A DNA stretch of 64,000 nucleotides from Nematostella vectensis (Eukaryota; Cnidaria; Anthozoa; Actiniaria; Edwardsiidae). The stretch lies in assembly GCF_932526225.1 (NCBI RefSeq), contig NC_064048.1, forward strand, positions 1,727,340 through 1,791,339, read 5' to 3'. Shown here in pieces: positions 12,238-23,160 of this stretch (the stretch's first letter is position 1; every line of letters starts with the position of its first letter). The notes beneath the pieces were generated by a model. It worked only from the letters and a program-made list of their open reading frames with translations, ran no database searches and had not been told where the DNA came from. A program made the translations under genes and the position numbers.

Positions 12238-12570
12238 CTGCGTGGAAACGAGGCAATAAGTGTTATGACCGCATGAATACAACACCACGTGATAATAGCA
12301 AATCCGATGATAAACAGTTCTCTTCTGCGTGGAAACGAGGCAATGAATGTAAAGACGTCATAAACACAACAACACGTGATAATAGCGTTTCACATGATAA
12401 ACAGCTGCGTTCTACGTGGGAATGAGGAAATGAGTTTTATGACGTCATAAATCGAAATCACGAGGTTAAGCGCATAAGATGATAAACACCTCTGCTCTCG
12501 TGGAAAAGAGGCAGGAGGTTTTATGAATGCAATAAGAAGCTTATAGAGGCATACGAGAAATGTTTTCAAC
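12238..12570 (-). repeat. 87-bp tandem repeat carrying a 3' splice site
   Basis: Four copies with 87-base spacing: the landmark 'ctgcgtggaaacgaggcaat' occurs at 12238 and 12325, with diverged copies at about 12412 and 12499. On the minus strand each unit contains the pyrimidine tract and AG of the acceptor of the candidate exon ending at 12237. The first two copies are perfect (CTCGTTTCCACGCAG). The third reads CTCATTCCCACGTAG and the fourth is degraded. Several units also include TGACGTCA- or CACGTG-like motifs. Confidence 0.85.
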
Positions 12571-12679
12571 GGGTAGGCTGGTTTGTTGTAATAATTCTCC
12601 ATCGAGGGGATTACTCACTGTTTATGTTTTCTATTAGACCCAGTCCCCTCTCTTCCAACTTCCGCCATTTTAGGCCCCC
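12571..12679. other. Short spacer between arrays
   Basis: No feature recognised between the 87-bp and 66-bp tandem repeats. Confidence 0.4.
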
Positions 12680-13440
12680 TTCTTCTTAAATATTAAATTC
12701 TTCTATTATTCCCGCTCCTTAAATTATGAAATCCTTCAAAAGTTTCCCCCCTTAAATATTAAATTCTTCTATTATTCCCGCTCCTTAAATTATAGAATCC
12801 TTCAAAAGTATTCCCCCTTAAATATTAAATTCTTCTATTATTCCCGCTCCTTAAATTATAAAATCCTTCAAAAGTTTTCCCCCTTAAATATTAAATTCTT
12901 CTATTATTCCCGCTCCTTAAATTATAAAATCCTTCAAAAGTTTTCCCCCTTAAATATTAAATTCTTCTATTATTCCCGCTCCTTAAATTATAAAATCCTT
13001 CAAAAGTTTTCCCCCTTAAATATTAAATTCTTCTATTATTCCCGCTCCTTAAATTATAGAATCCTTCAAAAGTTTTCCCCCTTAAATATTAAATTCTTCT
13101 ATTATTCCCGCTCCTTAAATTATAAAATCCTTCAAAAATTTCCCCCCTTAAATTTAAATTCTTCTATTATTCCCGCTCCTTAAATTATAAAATCCTTCAA
13201 AAGTTTTCCCCCTGAAATATTAAATTCTTCTATTATTCCCGCTCCTTAAATTATGAAATCCTTCAAAAGTTTTCCCCCTTAAATATTAAATTCTTCTATT
13301 ATTCCCGCTCCTTAAATAATAAAATCCTTCAAAAATTTTCCCCCTTAAATATTAAATTCTTCTATTATTCCCGCTCCTTAAATTATAAAACCCTTCAGAA
13401 GTTTTCCCCCTTAATTAAAAGTTCTCAAATAATTCTTCAA
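12680..13440. repeat. 66-bp AT-rich minisatellite
   Basis: About eleven copies of a 66-bp unit ('ttaaatattaaattcttcta' + 'ttattcccgctccttaaatt' + 'ataaaatccttcaaaagttttccccc'), for example starting at 12752 and 12818. Copies differ by only a few bases and drift most at the right end (13400-13440), where the unit decays into unique sequence. Confidence 0.95.
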
Positions 13441-13465
13441 TAATCTCCGCTCCTTAAACATCGGA

Positions 13466-13741
13466 TTATCCAAAAAAGCTGTCCTTTAATGTAGACCTCG
13501 CTTTCTCTTGTATTTTACAGATGTTTACCAGATTAGGGACTGTAAAACGTCTGCTTTTGGCTAGTGCCGTGCTATTGACAAGTGAACTCTTGAAATGACA
13601 TTCCATCATGCGACTCTGCTTAGTTACATGCAAATGATCATCCCCAGTCTTCCTCTTGCAGAAGTACTTCTCTCGTCCCAATCCTCTCATGTAAAGTGAA
13701 TCACCTGTTCTAGTTCTAGTCCTTCTCACAGACAAAGTCAT
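13466..13741 (-). CDS. Unrecognised open frame, 91 aa
   Basis: An ATG-started frame of 91 codons on the minus strand, rich in Lys/Arg/Ser, ending in TAA. Its composition looks more like coding sequence than its neighbours (balanced codons, no low complexity), and an internal CTG-GTAAAC could act as a splice donor. I recognise no family. It could be a small gene, an exon of the CCSER-like gene upstream, or chance. There is no strong acceptor before it. Confidence 0.25.
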   Translation of the reverse strand: MTLSVRRTRTRTGDSLYMRGLGREKYFCKRKTGDDHLHVTKQSRMMECHFKSSLVNSTALAKSRRFTVPNLVNICKIQEKARSTLKDSFFG

Positions 13742-15263
13742 ATTTACAACAGGGTTCCCAGATTTCGGTACCTCACCTTAGATGATTCCTCTAGATGACG
13801 AGTAAAAGCATCCCGAAGTCGATTCCTTCAGTGTAAACAAAGACGTTAGGTGTGGGATTTGATGGATTCATAGCGCGTACGATATCAACGATATTGTAAA
13901 AGTGAAAAAGAACTAGCAAAGTGCGCAGTTACCCACGCCCGAGGTTAGGTTTTAACCCCTCCATGGGGTCTGACAATCACTGATTACTCAAATAACCATA
14001 CCGAACAAGGCTCAGAAATTTAGATGATCTTATTATTCCTCAGTTTTGTTTGTTGTTATCTTTATGCTACTAGAATTAGAATGTTTAAAATAGGACAATT
14101 CACATTTAATCTCATTTTACACCATAAACATAGCAACAAAACACCACAATTTTCAAAATACCATTCCACTTTATTCATATTTATATTTATCTCATTGTAT
14201 GAATTTATATTTTAATGTTTAAAATACTTACTCGATGCAGTTTAATGACTCAAACTCATCACTATAAACGGAAAATATTTATCGTCAACTTTCATTAGGA
14301 GTTACATGGAAAATAGATTAGCTTTTATAATATATTATCATTTGTTATGTTAATCAATAAAAAAAATGTGGGAGTACCGATGGGAGGAGCGTTCATTTTC
14401 ACGTCGATGTTTTCTGTCATTTTCAATATTCTGACAGCTCTCGTCAATTATTTCCAGCTGCGGAACCACTTTCTGGCTTCCATCATTCAAAAAAACGGAA
14501 TCACATTTGGTGCTGTTTGATTGGTCAGCACCTTGCGGTGTGGTGGCGTGATTGGAAAAAAATTTCAGTGCTGACCAATGAAAACGCTTTAAAGATTTGA
14601 ATAACGGAAGCTAGAAGGCGGTTTAGCTGTTGGGAATAGTCGACGAGAGTTCACACAATCTTGAAAATCGCAGTAAAGCGATCCCATTGACGTTTACAAG
14701 GGATATACTAAAGAAGTCTGGTTTCATAGGGATATAGAAGGGGTAATAAATTCCAACAATTGAAATGGTAATATAGTTGTGTCACGGACACAGGGCCGTA
14801 GTAGGGGGTGAGCCGCTGGGGGCACGTGCCCCTCCAATATTTTCAAAAATTTAAAGGAAATGACCTGTAGGGGCGTGGCTGTGCCCCCCAATATTATCTT
14901 AATGCTTCTGTATTGTGCCCCTCCAATATTTCAAAGCCTGCTAAGGCACTGACGCAGGACATAGGGGCAGAGATATACCATAAGAAAAGGTTTTACTTAC
15001 TTGATGTCTAATTTAACGGAGCCTTTGGTTGGGCCCTGAAAATATGAACAATAACATAAGTCTATCCTGACCAATCGTACCATCGTCGAGCACTCAAAAC
15101 CACTACCACTAACAACTCCCACCGACAGGGGCAGATCAAGCACTTACAAAAAGAGGGGGCCGAAACAAGCTAAACAAAGGGTGGACGGATTCATTGTTCT
15201 TCCGTGGATTAATAGCCAAATATCTGAAAATAAGAGGGGAGGGGGCGTGGCCCACTTGGTCCA
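13742..15263. other. No gene recognised; possible seed of the 30-bp array
   Basis: No supported exon. At 14519-14580 a 12-base inverted pair (attggtcagcac / gtgctgaccaat) could form a hairpin. At 14829-14950 three short segments of the form 'gtgcccctccaatatt' resemble half of the 30-bp unit that forms the array starting at 15264, and may derive from the same ancestral dispersed element. Confidence 0.35.
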
Positions 15264-18200
15264 CCCCTAGATCCTCCCCTGTCCAATATTGTACCCCTAG
15301 ATCCTCCCCTGTCCAATATTGTACCCCTAGATCCTCCCCTGTCCAATATTGTACCCCTAGATCCTCCCCTGTCCAATATTGTACCCCTAGATCCTCCCCT
15401 GTCCAATATTGTACCCCTAGATCCTCCCCTGTCCAATATTGTACCCCTAGATCCTCCCCTGACCAATATTGTACCCCTAGATCCTCTCCTGTTCAATATT
15501 GTACCCCTAGATCCTCCCCTATCCAATATTGTACCCCTAGATCCTCCCCTATCCAATATTGTACCCCTAGATCCTCCCCTGTCCAATATTGTACCCCTAG
15601 ATTCGCCCCTGTCCAATATTGTACCCCTAGATTCGCCCCTGTCCAATATTGTACCCCTAGATCCTCCCCTGTTCAATATTGTACCCCTAGATCCTCCCCT
15701 GTCCAATATTGTACCCCTAGATCCTCCCCTGTCCAATATTGTACCCCTAGATTCGCCCCTGTCCAATATTGTACCCCTAGATCCTACCCTGTCCAATATT
15801 GTACCCCTAGATCCTACCCTGTCCAATATTGTACCCCTAGATCCTCCCCTGTCCAATATTGTACCCCTAGATCCTACCCTGTCCAATATTGTACCCCAAG
15901 ATCCTACCCTGTTCAATATTGTACCCCTAGATCCTACCCTGTCCAATATTGTACCCCTAGATCCTCCCCTGTCCAATATTGTACCCCTAGATCCTACCCT
16001 GTTCAATATTGTACCCCTAGATCCTCCCCTGACCAATATTGTACCCCTAGATCCTCTCCTGTTCAATATTGTACCCCTAGATCCTCCCCTATCCAATATT
16101 GTACCCCTAGATCCTCCCCTATCCAATATTGTACCCCTAGATCCTCCCCTGTCCAATATTGTACCCCTAGATTCGCCCCTGTCCAATATTGTACCCCAAG
16201 ATCCTACCCTGTTCAATATTGTACCCCTAGATCCTACCCTGTCCAATATTGTACCCCTAGATCCTCCCCTGTCCAATATTGTACCCCTAGATCCTACCCT
16301 GTTCAATATTGTACCCCTAGATCCTACCCTGTCCAATATTGTACCCCTAGATCCTCCCCTGTCCAATATTGTACCCCTAGATCCTACCCTGTCCAATATT
16401 GTACCCCTAGATCCTACCCTGTCCAATATTGTACCCCTAGATCCTACCCTGTTCAATATTGTACCCCTAGATCCTACCCTGTCCAATATTGTACCCCTAG
16501 ATCCTACCCTGTCCAATATTGTACCCCTAGATCCTCCCCTGTCCAATATTGTACCCCTAGATCCTCCCCTGTCCAATATTGTACCCCTAGATCCTACCCT
16601 GACCAATATTGTACCCCTAGATCCTACCCTGTTCAATATTGTACCCCTAGATCCTCCCCTGTCCAATATTGTACCCCTAGATCCTCCCCTGTCCAATATT
16701 GTACCCCTAGATCCTCCCCTGTCCAATATTGTACCCCTAGATCCTCCCCTGTTCAATATTGTACCCCTAGATCCTACCCTGTCCAATATTGTACCCCTAG
16801 ATCCTCCCCTGTCCAATATTGTACCCCTAGATCCTCCCCTGTCCAATATTGTACCCCTAGATCGTCCCCTGTCTAATATTGTACCCCTAGATCCTCCCCT
16901 GTCCAATATTGTACCCCTAGATCCTCCCCTGACCAATATTGTACCCCAAGATCCTCCCCTGACCAATATTGTACCCCTAGATCCTCCCCTGTCTAATATT
17001 GTACCCCTAGATCCTACCCTGTCCAATATTGTACCCCTAGATCCTCCCCTGACCAATATTGTACCCCAAGATCCTCCCCTGACCAATATTGTACCCCAAG
17101 ATCCTCCCCTGTCCAATATTGTACCCCTAGATCCTCCCCTGTCCAATATTGTACCCCTAGATCCTCCCCTGACCAATATTGTACCCCAAGATCCTCCCCT
17201 GTCCAATATTGTACCCCTAGATCCTCCCCTGTCCAATATTGTACCCCTAGATCCTCCCCTGTCCAATATTGTACCCCAAGATCCTCCCCTGACCAATATT
17301 GTACCCCTAGATCTTTCCCTGTTCAATATTGTACCCCTAGCTCCTCCCCTGTCCAATATTGTACCCCTAGATCCTCCCCTGTCCAATATTGTACCCCTAG
17401 ATCCTCCCCTGTCCAATATTGTACCCCTAGATCCTCCCCTATCCAATATTGTACCCCTAGATCCTCCCCTATCCAATATTGTACCCCTAGATCCTCCCCT
17501 GACCAATATTGTACCCCTAGATCCTCACCTGTCCAATATTGTACCCCTAGATCCTCCCCTGTCCAATATTGTACCCCTAGATCCGCCCCTGTTCAATATT
17601 GTACCCCTAGATCCTCCCCTGTCCAATATTGTACCCCTAGATCCTCCCCTGTCCAATATTGTACCCCTAGATCCGCCCCTGTCTAATATTGTACCCCTAG
17701 ATCCTACCCTGTCCAATATTGTACCCCTAGATCCTCCCCTGACCAATATTGTACCCCAAGATCCTCCCCTGACCAATATTGTACCCCAAGATCCTCCCCT
17801 GTCCAATATTGTACCCCTAGATCCTCCCCTGTCCAATATTGTACCCCTAGATCCTCCCCTGACCAATATTGTACCCCAAGATCCTCCCCTGTCCAATATT
17901 GTACCCCTAGATCCTCCCCTGTCCAATATTGTACCCCTAGATCCTCCCCTGTCCAATATTGTACCCCAAGATCCTCCCCTGACCAATATTGTACCCCTAG
18001 ATCTTTCCCTGTCCAATATTGTACCCCTAGATCCTCCCCTGTCCAATATTGTACCCCTAGATCCTCCCCTGTCCAATATTGTACCCCTAGATCCTCCCCT
18101 GTCCAATATTGTACCCCTAGATCCTCCCCTATCCAATATTGTACCCCTAGATCCTCCCCTGACCAATATTGTACCCCTAGATCCTCACCTGTCCAATATT

Positions 18201-21200
18201 GTACCCCTAGATCCTCCCCTGTCCAATATTGTACCCCTAGATCCGCCCCTGTTCAATATTGTACCCCTAGATCCTCCCCTGTCCAATATTGTACCCCTAG
18301 ATCCTCCCCTGTCCAATATTGTACCCCTAGATCCGCCCCTGTTCAATATTGTACCCCTAGTCCTGCCCTGACCAATATTGTACCCCTAGATCCTCCCCTG
18401 TTCAATATTGTACCCCTAGATCCTCCCCTGTCCAATATTGTACCCCTAGATCCTCCCCTGTCCAATATTGTACCCCTAGTCCTGCCCTGACCAATATTGT
18501 ACCCCTAGATCCTCACCTGTCCAATATTGTACCCCTAGATCCGCCCCTGTCCAATATTGTACCCCTAGATCCTCCCCTGTCCAATATTGTACCCCTAGAT
18601 CCTCCCCTGTCCAATATTGTACCCCTAGATCCTACCCTGTCCAATATTGTACCCCAAGATCCTACCCTGTTCAATATTGTACCCCTAGATCCTACCCTGT
18701 CCAATATTGTACCCCTAGATCCTCCCCTGTCCAATATTGTACCCCTAGATCCTACCCTGTTCAATATTGTACCCCTAGATCCTACCCTGTCCAATATTGT
18801 ACCCCTAGATCCTCCCCTGTCCAATATTGTACCCCTAGATCCTACCCTGTCCAATATTGTACCCCTAGATCCTACCCTGTCCAATATTGTACCCCTAGAT
18901 CCTACCCTGTTCAATATTGTACCCCTAGATCCTACCCTGTCCAATATTGTACCCCTAGATCCTACCCTGTCCAATATTGTACCCCTAGATCCTCCCCTGT
19001 CCAATATTGTACCCCTAGATCCTCCCCTGTCCAATATTGTACCCCTAGATCCTACCCTGTCCAATATTGTACCCCTAGATCCTACCCTGTCCAATATTGT
19101 ACCCCAAGATCCTCCCCTGTCCAATATTGTACCCCTAGATCCTCCCCTGTCCAATATTGTACCCCTAGATCCTCCCCTGTCCAATATTGTACCCCTAGAT
19201 CCTCCCCTGTCCAATATTGTACCCCTAGATCCTCCCCTGTCCAATATTGTACCCCTAGTCCTGCCCTGACCAATATTGTACCACTAGATCCTCCCCTGTT
19301 CAATATTGTACCCCTAGATCCTCCCCTGTCCAATATTGTACCCCTAGATCCTCCCCTGTCCAATATTGTACCCCTAGATCCTCCCCTGACCAATATTGTA
19401 CCCCTAGATCCTCCCCTGTTCAATATTGTACCCCTAGATCCTACCCTGTTCAATATTGTACCCCTAGATCCTCCCCTGTCCAATATTGTACCCCTAGATC
19501 CTCCCCTGTCCAATATTGTACCCCTAGATCCTCCCCTGTCCAATATTGTACCCCTAGTCCTGCCCTGACCAATATTGTACCCCTAGATCCTCCCCTGTTC
19601 AATATTGTACCCCTAGATTCGCCCCTGTCCAATATTGTACCCCAAGATCCTACCCTGCCCAATATTGTACCCCTAGATCCTACCCTGTCCAATATTGTAC
19701 CCCTAGATCCTCCCCTGTCCAATATTGTACCCCTAGATCCTCCCCTATCCAATATTGTACCCCTAGATCCTCCCCTGACCAATATTGTACCCCTAGATCC
19801 TCCCCTGTCCAATATTGTACCCCTAGATCCTCCCCTATCCAATATTGTACCCCTAGATCCTCCCCTATCCAATATTGTACCCCTAGATCCTCCCCTGACC
19901 AATATTGTACCCCTAGATCCTCACCTGTCCAATATTGTACCCCTAGATCCTCCCCTGTCCAATATTGTACCCCTAGATCCGCCCCTGTTCAATATTGTAC
20001 CCCTAGATCCTCCCCTGTCCAATATTGTACCCCTAGATCCTCCCCTGTCCAATATTGTACCCCTAGATCCGCCCCTGTCTAATATTGTACCCCTAGATCC
20101 TACCCTGTCCAATATTGTACCCCTAGATCCTCCCCTGACCAATATTGTACCCCAAGATCCTCCCCTGACCAATATTGTACCCCAAGATCCTCCCCTGTCC
20201 AATATTGTACCCCTAGATCCTCCCCTGTCCAATATTGTACCCCTAGATCCTCCCCTGACCAATATTGTACCCCAAGATCCTCCCCTGTCCAATATTGTAC
20301 CCCTAGATCCTCCCCTGTCCAATATTGTACCCCTAGATCCTCCCCTGTCCAATATTGTACCCCAAGATCCTCCCCTGACCAATATTGTACCCCTAGATCT
20401 TTCCCTGTCCAATATTGTACCCCTAGATCCTCCCCTGTCCAATATTGTACCCCTAGATCCTCCCCTGTCCAATATTGTACCCCTAGATCCTCCCCTGTCC
20501 AATATTGTACCCCTAGATCCTCCCCTATCCAATATTGTACCCCTAGATCCTCCCCTGACCAATATTGTACCCCTAGATCCTCACCTGTCCAATATTGTAC
20601 CCCTAGATCCTCCCCTGTCCAATATTGTACCCCTAGATCCGCCCCTGTTCAATATTGTACCCCTAGATCCTCCCCTGTCCAATATTGTACCCCTAGATCC
20701 TCCCCTGTCCAATATTGTACCCCTAGATCCGCCCCTGTTCAATATTGTACCCCTAGTCCTGCCCTGACCAATATTGTACCCCTAGATCCTCCCCTGTTCA
20801 ATATTGTACCCCTAGATCCTCCCCTGTCCAATATTGTACCCCTAGATCCTCCCCTGTCCAATATTGTACCCCTAGTCCTGCCCTGACCAATATTGTACCC
20901 CTAGATCCTCACCTGTCCAATATTGTACCCCTAGATCCGCCCCTGTCCAATATTGTACCCCTAGATCCTCCCCTGTCCAATATTGTACCCCTAGATCCTC
21001 CCCTGTCCAATATTGTACCCCTAGATCCTACCCTGTCCAATATTGTACCCCAAGATCCTACCCTGTTCAATATTGTACCCCTAGATCCTACCCTGTCCAA
21101 TATTGTACCCCTAGATCCTCCCCTGTCCAATATTGTACCCCTAGATCCTACCCTGTTCAATATTGTACCCCTAGATCCTACCCTGTCCAATATTGTACCC

Positions 21201-22872
21201 CTAGATCCTCCCCTGTCCAATATTGTACCCCTAGATCCTACCCTGTCCAATATTGTACCCCTAGATCCTACCCTGTCCAATATTGTACCCCTAGATCCTA
21301 CCCTGTTCAATATTGTACCCCTAGATCCTACCCTGTCCAATATTGTACCCCTAGATCCTACCCTGTCCAATATTGTACCCCTAGATCCTCCCCTGTCCAA
21401 TATTGTACCCCTAGATCCTCCCCTGTCCAATATTGTACCCCTAGATCCTACCCTGTCCAATATTGTACCCCTAGATCCTACCCTGTCCAATATTGTACCC
21501 CAAGATCCTCCCCTGTCCAATATTGTACCCCTAGATCCTCCCCTGTCCAATATTGTACCCCTAGATCCTCCCCTGTCCAATATTGTACCCCTAGATCCTC
21601 CCCTGTCCAATATTGTACCCCTAGATCCTCCCCTGTCCAATATTGTACCCCTAGTCCTGCCCTGACCAATATTGTACCACTAGATCCTCCCCTGTTCAAT
21701 ATTGTACCCCTAGATCCTCCCCTGTCCAATATTGTACCCCTAGATCCTCCCCTGTCCAATATTGTACCCCTAGATCCTCCCCTGACCAATATTGTACCCC
21801 TAGATCCTCCCCTGTTCAATATTGTACCCCTAGATCCTACCCTGTTCAATATTGTACCCCTAGATCCTCCCCTGTCCAATATTGTACCCCTAGATCCTCC
21901 CCTGTCCAATATTGTACCCCTAGATCCTCCCCTGTCCAATATTGTACCCCTAGTCCTGCCCTGACCAATATTGTACCCCTAGATCCTCCCCTGTTCAATA
22001 TTGTACCCCTAGATTCGCCCCTGTCCAATATTGTACCCCAAGATCCTACCCTGCCCAATATTGTACCCCTAGATCCTACCCTGTCCAATATTGTACCCCT
22101 AGATCCTCCCCTGTCCAATATTGTACCCCCAGATCCTCCCCTGTCCAATATTGTACCCCTAGATCCTCCCCTGTCCAATATTGTACCCCTAGATCCTCCC
22201 CTGTTCAATATTGTACCCCTAGATCCTCCCCTATCCAATATTGTACCCCTAGATCCTCCCCTGTCCAATATTGTACCCCTAGATCCTCCCCTGTCCAATA
22301 TTGTACCCCTAGATCCTCCCCTGTCCAATATTGTACCCCTAGATCCTACCCTGTCCAATATTGTACCCCTAGTCCTGCCCTGACCAATATTGTACCCCTA
22401 GATCCTCACCTGTCCAATATTGTACCCCTAGATCCTCCCCTGTCCAATATTGTACCCCTAGATCCTCCCCTGTCCAATATTGTACCCCTAGATCCTCCCC
22501 TGTCCAATATTGTACCCCTAGATCCTCCCCTGTCCAATATTGTACCCCTAGATCCTCCCCTGTTCAATATTGTACCCCTAGATCCTCCCCTATCCAATAT
22601 TGTACCCCTAGATCCTCCCCTGTCCAATATTGTACCCCTAGATCCTCCCCTGTCCAATATTGTACCCCTAGATCCTCCCCTGTCCAATATTGTACCCCTA
22701 GATCCTACCCTGTCCAATATTGTACCCCTAGTCCTGCCCTGACCAATATTGTACCCCTAGATCCTCCCCTGTTCAATAATGTACCCTTAGATCCTCCCCT
22801 ATCCAATATTGTACCCCTAGATCCGCCCCTGTTCAATATTGTACCCCTAGATCCTCCCCTGTCCAATATTTT
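15264..22872. repeat. Giant 30-bp minisatellite, about 250 copies
   Basis: About 7.6 kb of head-to-tail copies of 'cccctagatcctcccctgtc' + 'caatattgta'. Variation is concentrated in a few positions of the 'tcctcccctgtcc' block (gtcc, gacc, gttc, atcc, gccc; cctc versus ccta or ccgc), with an occasional ccaag in place of cctag. A few units are 29 bases long ('tagtcctgccctgacc'). Because 30 is a multiple of 3 and the unit has no stop in several frames, both strands show very long open frames encoding ten-residue repeats. I treat these as by-products. If the candidate exon at 12.1 kb belongs to the CCSER-like gene, the array lies in its intron; otherwise it is downstream of that gene. Confidence 0.97.
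17401..22131. repeat. Higher-order duplication inside the 30-bp array
   Basis: The unit-variant pattern of about 17401-19735 recurs at 19797-22131 with a constant offset of 2396 bases (80 units less four bases, because four of the units are 29 bp). Every stretch I compared agreed, including rare variants such as 'atctttccct' at 18001 and 20397. Smaller, older higher-order offsets are visible: 690 bases (16981 and 17671), 570 bases (15451 and 16021) and 359 bases near the right end. Confidence 0.88.
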
Positions 22873-22929
22873 TTAAAAACCATCGTTGTTTAACGCTTAA
22901 ATATAGTTTTTCACAAATCAGATGAGAAG

Positions 22930-23160
22930 AATATATGTGCTGGTACGATATAAGGTGCTGATGGTGGTTATTACGAGATATCCTACCGTTGTATTAGGCG
23001 GTGTGCTGGTATGATATAAAGTGTTCTGATGGTTATATTACGTGATATCCTCCTGTTGTATTAGGCGGTGTGCTGGTATGATATAATGTGCCGGTGGTGA
23101 TTATTACGTGATATCCTACCGTTGTATTAGGCGGTGTGCTGGTACGATATTTCAGCTCTT
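22930..23160 (-). repeat. 66/67-bp repeat overlapping a coding exon end
   Basis: Landmark 'gtattaggcggtgtgctggta' occurs at 22991, 23058 and 23124, with a partial copy at the left. On the minus strand the unit contains the last residues of the exon at 23120-23251 and the ACG-GTAGGATATC junction. A second copy near 22985 keeps the same junction; the middle copy reads ACAGGAGGATATC and loses the GT. Confidence 0.8.

Noticed and set aside
15209-17506. Open frames of 765 aa (minus) and 560 aa (plus) with ten-residue repeats, plus shorter ones to 22.7 kb
   Set aside because: They are produced by a stop-free 30-bp satellite unit read in frames on both strands at once. No splice context or non-repeat domain supports translation.
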